64,000 nt of DNA from Paracoccaceae bacterium (GTDB lineage Bacteria > Pseudomonadota > Alphaproteobacteria > Rhodobacterales > Rhodobacteraceae): assembly GCA_030066905.1 (NCBI GenBank), contig JASJAR010000002.1, positions 124,001 through 188,000 of the forward strand. The letters are read 5' to 3'. Shown here piece by piece: positions 1-8,524 of this stretch; positions within the stretch are counted from its first letter, which is position 1, and the number at the start of each line of letters is the position of its first letter. A program made the position numbers and the translations under genes. A model generated the notes under the pieces. It worked only from the letters and a program-made list of their open reading frames with translations, was not told the DNA's origin and did not search any database.

Positions 1-948
1 GTCCGGCGGGTGGACGGTGGACCCTTCGTAGCGAAGGGGATGGGCGCGGTCTTCGGCCAGAAGAAGGGGGCCGTCAAGGTCCACCACATCGGCGCCCTGG
101 GCGAGGAGCAGCGCGGGTGCCATGGCAAGCGAAGAGCCAACCATGCAGCCCACCATCACCCCGAAGCCCTCGGCCCGTGCGGCGTCGCGAAGGGCGAGCG
201 CTTCGGTGAGGCCGCCGGCCTTGTCGAGTTTAATGTTCACCATGTCATAACGCCCGACGAGCCCGCCAAGGCTCCCCCGGTCGTGACAGCTTTCGTCGGC
301 GCAGACGGGAACCGGCCGCGGCAGGCCGGCAAGCGCACTATCCTCGCCCGCCGGCACAGGTTGTTCGACAAGCGCCACGCCGAGCCGCTCGAGATGCGGC
401 GCGAGTTCGGCATAGATCTCCGCGGTCCAGCCCTCGTTGGCATCGACGATGAACCGGGCCGCCGGTGCTCCCCGCCGCACGGCCTCAAGCCGCGGTATGT
501 CGTCGGGCGTGCCGAGCTTGATCTTCAGGATTGGCCGATGCGCCTCGCGGCGGGCTGCGGTTTCCATCTCGTCGGGCGAGCCCAACGACACCGTAAACGC
601 GGTTGTGACGGGCTTTGGGCGCGGCAGACCGGCAAGGCGCCAGACCGGCGCGCCGCTGCGCTTTGCATGAACGTCCCACAACGCGCAGTCCACCGCATTG
701 CGTGCTGCGCCGGGCGGCAAGGCATCCTGCAAGTCGTGCCGGCCGATCCCGTCCGGCAGACCCGCAATCGCCGTCGAGACGCTGTCGGGCGTTTCCACGT
801 AGTGGGCATAGGGCACGCATTCGCCCTGCCCCATCGCTCCGTCGGCGAACGCCCGCACCGTTATCACATCCGCATGGGTTTTCGACCCGCGCGCGATGGT
901 GAACGGCTCCGCGAGGGCGAAGCTGTCATTGGTCACGCTGATCGGCAT
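1..948 (-). CDS. dgcA: Dipeptide epimerase / N-acetyl-D-glutamate racemase-like (DgcA), 3' end cut by window
   Basis: Enolase-superfamily enzyme related to L-Ala-D/L-Glu epimerases. Reading leftward from the ATG at 948, 316 residues are visible before the window edge. The family is about 320 residues, so only the last few are missing. Visible landmarks are the catalytic-lysine strand LKIKLGTPDD, the metal ligand segments FIVDANEGW, EQP and CADESCHD, the second lysine in VNIKLDKAGG, and the C-terminal GCMVGSS. A strong ribosome site (AGGGAGGG) sits a few bases before this ATG and fixes the start. By similarity to Rhodobacterales proteins it may be DgcA, which works with DgcN in D-glutamate use. 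The DgcN partner is not visible and could lie beyond the left edge. Cytoplasmic. Epimerase superfamily is certain; the exact substrate is inference. Confidence 0.85.
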   Translation of the reverse strand, partial: MPISVTNDSFALAEPFTIARGSKTHADVITVRAFADGAMGQGECVPYAHYVETPDSVSTAIAGLPDGIGRHDLQDALPPGAARNAVDCALWDVHAKRSGAPVWRLAGLPRPKPVTTAFTVSLGSPDEMETAARREAHRPILKIKLGTPDDIPRLEAVRRGAPAARFIVDANEGWTAEIYAELAPHLERLGVALVEQPVPAGEDSALAGLPRPVPVCADESCHDRGSLGGLVGRYDMVNIKLDKAGGLTEALALRDAARAEGFGVMVGCMVGSSLAMAPALLLAQGADVVDLDGPLLLAEDRAHPLRYEGSTVHPPD

Positions 949-1166
949 CGGCCCTCCCTGGCGAATGCGTTCGAGCCTAGACGCCCCTGACCGAGGCGAC
1001 CAGCGTGGCGAACTTCGGCGCCGCGCGCCGACGGCGCGGCAGGGGCGTCGCAAACCAACCTGAGGAGCTCCTGGTGGCTTTTCTGCATCTGCAAAATCCG
1101 CTTGCACGGTCTAGCGCAATTTCCTAACGCTGCGCAGGTCAGAAACGAAACATCCTTGCGAGCACC

Positions 1167-2126
1167 ATGTCCTTCCGCGTCCAACCCAGCCCGCCGGCCC
1201 GCCCCAACCGCTGCCAGCTTTTTGGCCCCGGATCGCGGCCGGCGATCTTTCCCAAGATGGCGGCCTCGGATGCGGATGTGATCAACCTCGATCTCGAGGA
1301 CTCGGTCGCTCCGGCAGACAAGGCCGAGGCGCGGGCGAACGTCATCGCCGCAACGAAGGAGATCGACTGGGGCAGGAAGACCCTCAGCGTGCGGATCAAC
1401 GGGCTCGACACGCCTTACTGGTACCGCGACGTCGTCGACCTCCTCGAACAATGTGGCGAGCGGCTTGACCAGATCATGATCCCGAAAGTCGGCAACGCGG
1501 GCGACATCTACGCCGTCGACGCCCTGGTGACGTCGGTCGAGGCAGCGATGGGGCGGCAAAAACCGATCGCGCTTGAGGTCATCATCGAAACCGCCGCAGG
1601 CATCGCCCATGTCGAGGAGATCGCGGCCGCCTCTCCCCGGCTGGCGGCCATGAGCCTCGGGGCGGCGGATTTTGCGGCTTCGATGGGGATGCAGACGACT
1701 GGCATCGGCGGGACCCAGGAAAATTACTATATGGCGCGGGCCGGCGAGAAGTACTGGTCCGACCCGTGGCATTGGGCGCAGGCCGCCATCGTGGCCGCCT
1801 GCCGCACACACGGGGTTCTGCCCGTGGACGGACCGTTCGGCGATTTCTCCGACGAGGACGGCTTCCGCGCTCAGGCCCTGCGCTCGGCCACGCTGGGGAT
1901 GGTCGGCAAATGGGCGATCCATCCGTCCCAGGTAGCGCTGGCAAACGAGGTCTTCACCCCCTCCGAAGCAGCGGTAACCGAGGCGCGGGAGATACTCGCG
2001 GCGATGGCGGAGGCGGAGCGGTCAGGCGCGGGGGCGGCTGTGTACAAGGGTCGGCTCGTCGATCTCGCGAGCGTGCGCCAGGCGGAAGTTATCGTCGCCC
2101 AGGCAGACCTGATCGCGGCGGGATGA
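1167..2126 (+). CDS. mcl1: L-malyl-CoA / beta-methylmalyl-CoA lyase
   Basis: HpcH/HpaI (CitE-like) aldolase of 319 residues that cleaves malyl-CoA to glyoxylate and acetyl-CoA, and beta-methylmalyl-CoA to glyoxylate and propionyl-CoA. This is a step of the ethylmalonyl-CoA pathway used for acetyl-CoA assimilation without isocitrate lyase. Sequence landmarks are NRCQLFGPGSRPAIF near the start, the metal-binding NLDLEDSVAP (about residues 43-52), SVRINGLDTP, the acidic metal ligand in LEVIIETAAG, SLGAADFAASMGMQTTG, and the C-terminal GKWAIHPSQVALANEVF, where the family's second active-site acidic region lies. Length and sequence agree closely with Rhodobacter Mcl1 (about 318 residues). It stands alone, divergent from the epimerase across 218 bases in which I see no clear operator. 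The start ATG is the family-typical MSFR. Confidence 0.95.
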   Translation: MSFRVQPSPPARPNRCQLFGPGSRPAIFPKMAASDADVINLDLEDSVAPADKAEARANVIAATKEIDWGRKTLSVRINGLDTPYWYRDVVDLLEQCGERLDQIMIPKVGNAGDIYAVDALVTSVEAAMGRQKPIALEVIIETAAGIAHVEEIAAASPRLAAMSLGAADFAASMGMQTTGIGGTQENYYMARAGEKYWSDPWHWAQAAIVAACRTHGVLPVDGPFGDFSDEDGFRAQALRSATLGMVGKWAIHPSQVALANEVFTPSEAAVTEAREILAAMAEAERSGAGAAVYKGRLVDLASVRQAEVIVAQADLIAAG

Positions 2127-2150
2127 CGCCTTTCGTCCGAGCGGTGGGGC

Positions 2151-2774
2151 TCAAATCTTCCGCGCGACGATGAATACCGCCTGACGCGGCCGAGGCTTCC
2201 AGTCCTCGACAATCTCGAACCCCGTATCGGTCATCATCCGCCGTAACGTGTCTGCCGTCAGGCCGTTGAGGCGCGGGAGAAATCCGAGCGCCGCGGCCGG
2301 TCGCATGAGCAAGGCGATCAGAGCGAGACCGTCATCGCCCGTCGCGGTTGTCGACGACACGAGCCAGCCGCCGGGTTTTAGGAGCCTCGCCGCCTTCTCG
2401 ATGGCGGTGCGCGGGTCGTCGAGCAGGTGCAGAAGCGAGTGCATCATGACCATATCGTAGCTCTCGGGCGGTGCTGTAAAGTCCTCGACGGTCCCAACGT
2501 TGAACGAGATGTTCTCCACCCCGGCGCCACGCGCCCGACCCCTGGCGATCTCGATCATCGCAGGAGAGACGTCGACGGCATCGATCCGGGCGCAATGGGG
2601 CGCGTGTTTGACCGCCGTGGTCCCGGTTCCGCAACCGAGTTCGAGAACCCGGGAAACCGGCGTCAGCCGGGCGCGGGTCGATGCCAACTTCCGCTCGTAG
2701 ACATCGGCGTCGGGCACCGGCGTTCGCGCATAGCGCCGGGCAATCCGGTCCCAGAACCAGGCGCGATCAGGCAT
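2151..2774 (-). CDS. Class I SAM-dependent methyltransferase, substrate unknown
   Basis: A small soluble Rossmann-fold methyltransferase of 207 residues from the chosen start. Motif I is VLELGCGTGTTAVKHA, followed by the acidic residue of motif II in IDAVDVSPAMIEIA; the post-motif region VMMHSLLHLLDD and the strand LLKPGGWLVSSTT complete the core. I chose the ATG at 2774 (MPDRAWFWDRIARRYAR) because that sequence is a typical opening for this group, while an upstream extension to 2852 is low-complexity and Ala/Gly/Arg-rich. It lies tail to tail with mcl1 (24-base gap), so it is not obviously part of an operon. The C-terminal stretch RPRQAVFIVARK is typical of UbiE-like/methyltransferase-11 proteins in Rhodobacterales. 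Nothing in the neighbourhood identifies its substrate. Confidence 0.8.
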   Translation of the reverse strand: MPDRAWFWDRIARRYARTPVPDADVYERKLASTRARLTPVSRVLELGCGTGTTAVKHAPHCARIDAVDVSPAMIEIARGRARGAGVENISFNVGTVEDFTAPPESYDMVMMHSLLHLLDDPRTAIEKAARLLKPGGWLVSSTTATGDDGLALIALLMRPAAALGFLPRLNGLTADTLRRMMTDTGFEIVEDWKPRPRQAVFIVARKI

Positions 2775-3071
2775 CGGTCGGCCCTGGCCCGCCGATGCGC
2801 TCTCGGCACCGGAGCCGGGCCGCCGCAGCGCGTGCGCCGCGTTGGAGGCCACAATGGATTACGAAGTCCGGTCTCTCGGCCATGTGCCCCCCAATGGCGA
2901 ACGGCAGACGTCGCCGGGGGTACCAGACCGACCGGCTGACCCAAAGAACTTTCCCATCTCCGCGCACGGCACGGCCGACGGACGCCCGCGATTCGGGCAA
3001 TCGCTCAATCTCGCGGCGTTGCATCGGGCCGGGCCCGGGGGCATATACCGGGCAGTTTCCGGAGGTGCCCG

Positions 3072-4031
3072 ATGCAATATCTCGAGTTCGAAAAGCCGCT
3101 CGCCGAGATCGAGGGCAAGGCCGAAGAGCTTCGCGCAATGGCGCGGGCGAACCCCGAGACGAACGTCGAGAAGGAAGCCGCGGCCCTTGACAAGAAGGCC
3201 GCCGACATGCTCGGCACCCTCTACAAGAGCCTCAGCCCCTGGCAGAAATGCCAGGTCGCGCGACACCCCGACCGGCCACATTGCAAGGATTACATCGAGG
3301 CGCTCTTGACGGACTGGACCCCGCTTGCGGGCGACCGGAACTTCGCCGACGACCAGGCCGTCATGGGCGGCATAGGGCGGCTCGACGACCGCCCCGTCGT
3401 GGTGATCGGCCAGGAAAAAGGCCACGACACCCAGTCCCGGATCGAACGCAACTTCGGCATGGCCCGTCCGGAGGGGTATCGCAAAGCGATCCGGCTGATG
3501 GAAATGGCCGACCGGTTCTCGATGCCGGTGGTCACGCTCGTCGACACGCCGGGCGCCTACCCGGGCAAAGGCGCCGAGGAGCGCGGGCAGTCCGAGGCCA
3601 TCGCGCGGTCGACGGAGATGTGTCTGAAGATCGGCGTGCCGCTCGTCTCGGTGATCATCGGCGAGGGTGGCTCGGGCGGCGCAGTCGCCTTCGCCACCGC
3701 CAACCGTGTCGCGATGCTCGAACACTCGGTCTATTCCGTGATCTCTCCGGAGGGCTGCGCGTCGATCCTGTGGAAGGATGCCGAGAAGATGCGCGAGGCG
3801 GCGGAGGCGCTGCGGCTCACCGCGGACGATCTCAAGCAGCTCGGCGTCATCGACCGGATCGTGAAAGAGCCCAAGGGCGGCGCCCAGCGCGACCGCACCG
3901 CGACCATCGAAGCGGTGGGTCGCGAGGTAAGGGACATGGTCGAAAAGCTCTCGGGCCTGTCGCGCGACGAGATCGTCCGCGAGCGCCGCAAGAAGTTTCT
4001 TAACATGGGGTCGAAAGGGCTCGCGGCCTGA
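3072..4031 (+). CDS. accA: Acetyl-CoA carboxylase carboxyltransferase subunit alpha
   Basis: The alpha subunit of the acetyl-CoA carboxylase carboxyltransferase, which with AccD moves the carboxyl group from biotin on AccB to acetyl-CoA to make malonyl-CoA, the first step of fatty acid synthesis. The 319-residue length is normal. It opens with [20 protein letters not shown] and has the crotonase-fold core [31 protein letters not shown] and [13 protein letters not shown], then [14 protein letters not shown] good ribosome site (GGAGGTG) lies seven bases before the ATG. As in most proteobacteria it is separate from accB, accC and accD. No operon partner is visible: the next gene downstream is more than 400 bases away and on the other strand. 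Confidence 0.97.
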   Translation: MQYLEFEKPLAEIEGKAEELRAMARANPETNVEKEAAALDKKAADMLGTLYKSLSPWQKCQVARHPDRPHCKDYIEALLTDWTPLAGDRNFADDQAVMGGIGRLDDRPVVVIGQEKGHDTQSRIERNFGMARPEGYRKAIRLMEMADRFSMPVVTLVDTPGAYPGKGAEERGQSEAIARSTEMCLKIGVPLVSVIIGEGGSGGAVAFATANRVAMLEHSVYSVISPEGCASILWKDAEKMREAAEALRLTADDLKQLGVIDRIVKEPKGGAQRDRTATIEAVGREVRDMVEKLSGLSRDEIVRERRKKFLNMGSKGLAA

Positions 4032-4098
4032 CGCGGAGGGTTTGGTCGGGGCTGAAGAGGTCCTTTGGCTGGCGCTCCCGAACTCCGACGCGACCCAC

Positions 4099-4387
4099 GC
4101 CCCGGACTTGATCCGGGGCCCCGATCCTATGAGCGCCGGGCCGATGGAGGCCCCGGGTCAAGCCCGGGACGTGCTATTCCGAGATCTTGGAGCCGCGCTA
4201 TCGACGGGCCGCGGGGCGGCGATCCAGGCGTCTGAACGGAGCGCTTTATGGCCGCAAAGCTATAACGAGACCGGAGCATTGCGCCGAGACCAGCCAAATC
4301 GCCGTGCCGTGGGGGCGGTCGCCATTGGATGCGCCATTGGTTCGAGTACCAATGGCGACGCGATAGCGCGGCAGCCTGTCGGCCTTG
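4099..4387. repeat. Composite dispersed intergenic repeat, copy 1
   Basis: The 417 bases between accA and the amylosucrase gene hold no credible gene. They contain two short palindromes, CCCCGGA-CTTGA-TCCGGGG (4100-4118) and CCCGGG-TCAAG-CCCGGG (4152-4168), whose loops are reverse complements of each other. These are followed by a segment starting GCTATCGACGGG (4197) and ending GCGATAGCGCGGC (about 4358-4371). The same order of parts recurs at 21271-21510, including shared words CGCTTTATGGC, CAGCCAAATCGCCG and CGATAGCGCGGC. This looks like a palindromic intergenic repeat next to a small element with inverted ends. Whether it moves, acts in RNA, or is a protein-binding site cannot be told from sequence alone. 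Confidence 0.75.
4318..4359. repeat. Inverted repeat inside repeat copy 1
   Basis: A perfect 11-base inverted repeat, GTCGCCATTGG / CCAATGGCGAC, separated by 20 bases that contain another GCGCCATTGG word. It lies where copy 1 is longer than copy 2 of the composite repeat, so it appears to be an insertion or local expansion specific to this copy. It could form a stable hairpin if transcribed. No T-run follows, so it is not a typical intrinsic terminator. Confidence 0.6.
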
Positions 4388-4448
4388 ATTCCGCGCCACG
4401 CGATGACGAGAACGTCCGCAACAAGCCAAAACGCGCCGCCCGTCGCCC

Positions 4449-6344
4449 CTACCGAAGCCAGAGCCGCGCGTAGGGCGGCAGGGCGATGTCACCGCCAGTG
4501 AGCGCCACCGGCGCGTCCGACAGCGCGTCGTGAAGATCGCGCACGCCCTGGGCGATAACCCAGTCGCCGGCGAGGCCGGTCCAGTCCTCGGTGAAGTTGT
4601 AAAGGCACAACATTGGCCCCGTCGGGGCTTCGCGGAGTTGTGAAAAAAGACCTCGTCCCGGGGTGTCGAGCACCCGGATCGGCACCCCGGCATGGAGCTC
4701 CGGCGTTTCCCGGCGGCGGGCGAGGATGTGCCGTACCCCATCGTAGACCATCCCCTCGGGCCCCTGCCCCTTCTTCGCCCGCGCAACCCGGCGCCAGTCC
4801 ATCTGCGGGCGATGGACCCAGCGGCTGTCATGGGCGATGTCGGGGTTTTCGGTAAACGACCAGTCGTTGAGCGTGGCCACCTCGTCGCCCATGTAGATGA
4901 GCGGGATGCCGCCCCAGCCGGCGATCAGCGCGTGGCCGAGTAGGATGCGCTCGACGGCGTTGCGCACCGCCGTCTCGTCGCCGTCCTCCAGCGCCCGGCC
5001 GAGACCGGCCAGCGAGGCGAAGGCCCCCGAGATCCGCTTGTCGCCGGTCGCCGCGTTGACCTGAAACAACGCCCCGCGCGAAAAGGTGCCCGGAAACACC
5101 CCTTCGTAGAAATCCGACAGAAACGCCCGATGCGCGGGGCCCGACAGACCGACCGCGGCGGCATCCTCATCCGTAACCGCCCAGCCGATATCGTCATGGC
5201 ATCGGATGTAATTGGCATATGTGGCATTGGTCAGAGCGGGCGGGAAATGGGACCTCAAGACATTGGTCATCAGAGCGGTGTCCCGCGCCGCTAGCGCCGA
5301 CCAGAACTGGACCATCAGCGAATTGTGATAGGCGAGGTTGCCCTCCCTGCCGTCGTGCTCGCCGCGCCCGAGATAGGGCAGCATCTCCTCGGGGCCGACG
5401 ATGGCCTCTTCGAGATGGATCGTCGCCGGGGCGGCGATTCGGCAGGCCGCGCGGAGCGCTCGTAAGAGCATGTGCACCTCCGGCTCGGACTGGCACTTCG
5501 TGCCCATGCGCTTCCACATGAAGGCCACTGCATCGAAGCGCAGCACATCCGCGCCTCGGTTGGCGAGATAGAGCATGACTTTCGTCATCTCGAGGAAGAC
5601 GCGGGGGTTGGCCCAGTTGAGGTCCCATTGATGCTCGTTGAACGTCGTCCAGACCCAGCGACCCCAATCGGGATACCAGGTGAAGTTCCCCGGAGCGTTC
5701 TCCGGGAAGACCTCCGGAAGGCTCGTTTCGTACTCACGCGGCGTCTCGGGCGAGGGGTAGGTGAGGTAATAGGCCTCGTGCTCGGCCGAACCGCCCCTTG
5801 CCGCCTCCGCCCAGGCATGTTCCTTCGCGGTGTGGTTCAGAACCATGTCGATGCAGACCGACATGCCCCGGGCCCGCGCCTCGGCACAGAGCTTCTCGAA
5901 CTCCTTCATCGTCCCGAGCCGGGGGTCGATCTGGCGGTAGTCCATCACCGAGTACCCGCCGTCGCTGTCTCCGGGGCGCGGCGTGAGACAGGGCATAACG
6001 TGGATGTATGTGATGCCGAGGTCGGCAAGGTAGTCGAGCCGCTTTCGCACGCCCTTGAGGTTGCCGGCGAACCGGTCGGCGTAGAAGACGTAACCGGCCA
6101 TCGAGGGCCGCTGGAACCAGTCGGGGTTGAGGTCGCGCTCCAGATCGAGCCATTTCAGATCGTCCGGCCGGGCCGCCCAGGCGCTGCGCAGTTCGGCTTC
6201 AAGGCCGTTGGCGAATGCGGCGTAGGCCGCCAGATGCCCGTATAGGCGCTCCAGCATCGGCCAAAGGTCCGGCGCGCTGCGGCGCGCCCGCATCTCGAAC
6301 AGCCGGTCGTCCAGATGAGATTGTATCGACTTGCGTTTCCCCAT
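4449..6344 (-). CDS. Amylosucrase-like GH13 glucosyltransferase
   Basis: Glycoside hydrolase family 13 protein of 631 residues, close to the 630-640 residues of Neisseria amylosucrase and with the same N-terminal helical domain. Amylosucrases transfer glucose from sucrose to an alpha-glucan, releasing fructose. Motifs in order are DGGYSVMDYRQIDPRLGT, VCIDMVLNHTAKEHAW, VLRFDAVAFMWKRMGT with the nucleophile Asp, HLEEAIVGPEEM with the acid/base Glu, and RCHDDIGW with the third catalytic Asp. The sequence MGT after the nucleophile helix and AAPATIH before the acid/base are typical of amylosucrase rather than alpha-amylase. No signal peptide, so cytoplasmic. It is isolated, with no sucrose transporter, fructokinase or glycogen gene beside it. 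A GAGG ribosome site supports the ATG at 6344. Sucrose hydrolase or sucrose phosphorylase activity is the main alternative. Confidence 0.85.
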   Translation of the reverse strand: MGKRKSIQSHLDDRLFEMRARRSAPDLWPMLERLYGHLAAYAAFANGLEAELRSAWAARPDDLKWLDLERDLNPDWFQRPSMAGYVFYADRFAGNLKGVRKRLDYLADLGITYIHVMPCLTPRPGDSDGGYSVMDYRQIDPRLGTMKEFEKLCAEARARGMSVCIDMVLNHTAKEHAWAEAARGGSAEHEAYYLTYPSPETPREYETSLPEVFPENAPGNFTWYPDWGRWVWTTFNEHQWDLNWANPRVFLEMTKVMLYLANRGADVLRFDAVAFMWKRMGTKCQSEPEVHMLLRALRAACRIAAPATIHLEEAIVGPEEMLPYLGRGEHDGREGNLAYHNSLMVQFWSALAARDTALMTNVLRSHFPPALTNATYANYIRCHDDIGWAVTDEDAAAVGLSGPAHRAFLSDFYEGVFPGTFSRGALFQVNAATGDKRISGAFASLAGLGRALEDGDETAVRNAVERILLGHALIAGWGGIPLIYMGDEVATLNDWSFTENPDIAHDSRWVHRPQMDWRRVARAKKGQGPEGMVYDGVRHILARRRETPELHAGVPIRVLDTPGRGLFSQLREAPTGPMLCLYNFTEDWTGLAGDWVIAQGVRDLHDALSDAPVALTGGDIALPPYARLWLR

Positions 6345-6444
6345 CGCGCCTCAATGGCGCGCCGAGCCGCGGTTTGGCAACCCCGGCGGCAATTTCGCGC
6401 GCCGCTCCCGCGCCCTTCATCTTGGTGGAAGACACCGCGGGGGA

Positions 6445-6485
6445 GCCCGGCCACAGTCATGTGGCCGGGCGGGGGCAGGGCCCCC
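6445..6485 (-). terminator. Double hairpin after the ftsE-ridA operon
   Basis: Two adjacent GC-rich hairpins. One is a perfect 11-base stem GCCCGGCCACA-GTCA-TGTGGCCGGGC (6445-6470); the other is GGGGGC-AGG-GCCCCC (6471-6485). They begin directly beyond the stop of the RidA gene on the minus strand and before the next minus-strand gene. There is no run of T, so they are more likely an mRNA 3' end stabiliser or a factor-assisted terminator than a classical intrinsic one. Confidence 0.5.
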
Positions 6486-6490
6486 GGCCG

Positions 6491-6880
6491 TCAGTCGCGT
6501 CTGGCGATGCAGTCGATTTCGACGAGCGCCCCCACCGCGAGGGCCGTGACGCCCACCGTCGTGCGCGCCGGCCGCCGGACGGCCGGGAAATAGCTCTGAT
6601 AGGTCTCGTTGAAGGCAGCGTAGTCGCGCTCGAACTCGGTGAGGAAACACCGGCATTGCATCACGTTACTCAGGTCGAGACCAACGCCCTTCAGCACGAT
6701 TTCGAGGTTCCGCATGACCCGGTGGGTCTGCGCGACGACACCTTCGGGGAGCGGCGCATCGGGTGCGTCGGGGTCGGTGGGCATTTGCCCCGTGAGGATC
6801 ACCCAGCCGTCGGCCTCCACAGCGTGGGAAAAGGGCGCGACGGGGCGCGGCCCGCCGGAAATCATGTGGAAGTCAGGCAA
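6491..6880 (-). CDS. RidA (YjgF/YER057c/UK114) family protein
   Basis: A 129-residue protein of the RidA family, cytoplasmic trimers of which many deaminate reactive enamine/imine intermediates from PLP enzymes. Landmarks are the early PVAPFSHAVEADGWVILTGQMP, the mid-protein VMRNLEIVLKGVGLDLSNVMQCRCFLTEF, and YQSYFPAVRRPARTTVGVTALAVGALVEIDCIA, which holds the arginine that in RidA binds the substrate carboxylate (within RPARTTV). The ATG at 6880 overlaps the end of plsC by eight bases, so it is the last gene of the ftsE-ftsX-plsC operon. The link to cell division genes is probably only positional. It may belong to a RidA subgroup other than the archetype. Confidence 0.88.
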   Translation of the reverse strand: MPDFHMISGGPRPVAPFSHAVEADGWVILTGQMPTDPDAPDAPLPEGVVAQTHRVMRNLEIVLKGVGLDLSNVMQCRCFLTEFERDYAAFNETYQSYFPAVRRPARTTVGVTALAVGALVEIDCIARRD

Positions 6881-7625
6881 CCGTTTTGTCCTTTTGCTGA
6901 GGGAACCCCGCTTCGGCCATGAGGGCGTCCGAAGCCGTCTCGATCTCCTGTTCCAGCCGTTCCAGAAACGCCGCCTTGCCGAGGCCGGGCGCTATCGGGT
7001 CGAGGAACTCGACGACCGCGAGACCGGGCTTCCGCCAGATGCCCGTCCTTGGCCAGAACAGCCCGACATTGGTTGCCACCGGCACGCAAGCCTGGCCGAG
7101 CTCGGCATAGAGTGCACCGGTTCCGGCCTTGTAAGGCAGATAGGCGCCCGGCGCGACACGGGTGCCTTGCGGATAGATGATGAGCTGGCCGGCCTTGTCC
7201 CGGTCGGCGGCCACGTCCGCCAGCATCTTCTGGATCGCCGCCCCCCGTTTGCCCCGGTCCACCGGCACGCAACCGAGCCGCAGCGCGTATTGGCCGATGA
7301 ACGGGGCCCACATCAACTCGCGCTTCATGATGAACTTGCCGCGCGGCACAGCGCCGAAAATCAGAATGATGTCGAGGAAAGACTGGTGCTTGGCCGCGAT
7401 CATCACCTCGCCGGCGGGCACGCGTCCCCTCACCTCGGTGCGGAGCCCCACCATCCAGCGGGCCGACCAGCGCACCCAGCGGCAGAAGGTGTGGCAGGCG
7501 CGAAAGGCCCAGGCGCGGGAGAGGAGCGCGGGCAGAAAGAAGACGATACCGAGGATTGCCATCGCGACATAGACGAGCGCCACGAAGACAAGCGACCTCA
7601 GCCACTGGACCGGGCCGACCCTCAC
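6873..7625 (-). CDS. plsC: 1-acyl-sn-glycerol-3-phosphate acyltransferase
   Basis: Inner-membrane acyltransferase that converts lysophosphatidic acid to phosphatidic acid. From the chosen GTG at 7625 it has 250 residues. One or two hydrophobic helices lie at the N-terminus (VFVALVYVAMAILGIVFFLPALL), then the acyltransferase HX4D motif KHQSFLD (the active-site base), the glycerophosphate-binding region PVDRGKRGAAI, and YPQGTRVAPG in place of the usual FPEGTR. The GTG overlaps the stop of ftsX as GTGA, a tight translational coupling. A longer reading upstream would run far into ftsX and is not credible. Product goes to CDP-diacylglycerol and then to enzymes such as PgsA near the right end of this window. 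Confidence 0.9.
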   Translation of the reverse strand: MRVGPVQWLRSLVFVALVYVAMAILGIVFFLPALLSRAWAFRACHTFCRWVRWSARWMVGLRTEVRGRVPAGEVMIAAKHQSFLDIILIFGAVPRGKFIMKRELMWAPFIGQYALRLGCVPVDRGKRGAAIQKMLADVAADRDKAGQLIIYPQGTRVAPGAYLPYKAGTGALYAELGQACVPVATNVGLFWPRTGIWRKPGLAVVEFLDPIAPGLGKAAFLERLEQEIETASDALMAEAGFPQQKDKTVA

Positions 7626-8524
7626 GGCAGGGTCCTCAGCCGTGCAAGGGCGGCGAGCCTCGTCGCCCAGAAGGCAACGATCGCCGCGACAACCGGAACG
7701 GCGAGCGGCCAGACCCATTCGAGGCCCCTGAACCCCAGACCCGTTAGAAAGCTCGTCTCGCCACCGGCCGGCGGCAAAACAGCGATGGCCGCCATTGCCG
7801 CTGCCGTCCCGACGGCCGACCCGGCGGCGGCGCGAAGGGTGAACCGCCGGACGAAGGCCCGGGCGATGAAGACATCGCGGGCGCCGACAAGCCGCAGCGT
7901 GCCGATGATCTGCGCGTTTGCAGACAGCGCCGCGCCGGCGGCCAGCGTGATCATCGCTCCCATGGCCCCACCGATCAGTCCAAGCGACACGACCCCGAGC
8001 GTGCGCAGGCGGGCGGCGGCCTCGGCGAGCGGGCGGCGCCAGCGGGAATGGTCGTCGAGCACGGCGCCGGGCGCCTCGCCGGCAAGACGAAACCGCAGGC
8101 CCTCGGCGTCGAAGCCCGCGCCGGTCTCGGTGATCTCGATGAGACGCGGCACCGGCAGGAGGTCGAGCGGCAGGTCGGGCCCGAACCAGGGTGCCAGAAG
8201 CGCGGCCTGTTCGGCCTGGCTCATCACCCGGGCGGAGGCCACGCCGGGGGTCTGGCCGAGGATTGTCAACGCGGCCTCGATCTGCGCCTCGACCTCACCG
8301 TCGGGGGCCGATAGCCGGATCGTGGCACTTTGTGCAAGCGCCCCCTCCCAGCGCTCGGCCAGCCGGCCCGTGGCAAAGGCGAGTGCAAGGGCGAAGACGG
8401 CCAGAAAGGCCATCGCACCCGAGGCAAAGAGCGTAAGCGTCGCAGTGAACCCCGTCGGCGGAACCACCCGGTCGGCCCGCGCGTCACCGAGCATCAGGTC
8501 GCCGATATCAGAAATCACACTCAC
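7622..8524 (-). CDS. ftsX: Cell division protein FtsX
   Basis: Integral membrane partner of FtsE, 300 residues, in the usual size range. The topology is the family's four helices: one near residues 30-52 (LFASGAMAFLAVFALALAFATG), a periplasmic domain of about 110 residues, then three C-terminal helices including LGVVSLGLIGGAMGAMITLAAG and the last, WPLAVPVVAAIVAFWATRLAAL. In other bacteria the FtsEX complex passes ATP-driven signals to periplasmic murein hydrolases or their activators during septation. The ATG overlaps the ftsE stop (ATGA), and its own stop overlaps the plsC start. The short cytoplasmic tail is normal for alphaproteobacteria. Confidence 0.93.
   Translation of the reverse strand: MSVISDIGDLMLGDARADRVVPPTGFTATLTLFASGAMAFLAVFALALAFATGRLAERWEGALAQSATIRLSAPDGEVEAQIEAALTILGQTPGVASARVMSQAEQAALLAPWFGPDLPLDLLPVPRLIEITETGAGFDAEGLRFRLAGEAPGAVLDDHSRWRRPLAEAAARLRTLGVVSLGLIGGAMGAMITLAAGAALSANAQIIGTLRLVGARDVFIARAFVRRFTLRAAAGSAVGTAAAMAAIAVLPPAGGETSFLTGLGFRGLEWVWPLAVPVVAAIVAFWATRLAALARLRTLP

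Noticed and set aside
10-990. Long plus-strand reading frame at the window start
   Set aside because: It is antisense to the dipeptide epimerase, whose minus-strand translation shows the enolase-superfamily motifs. High GC keeps the opposite frame open.
4042-4473. 143-codon plus-strand frame between accA and amylosucrase
   Set aside because: It covers the composite repeat, has no ribosome site and shows no domain.
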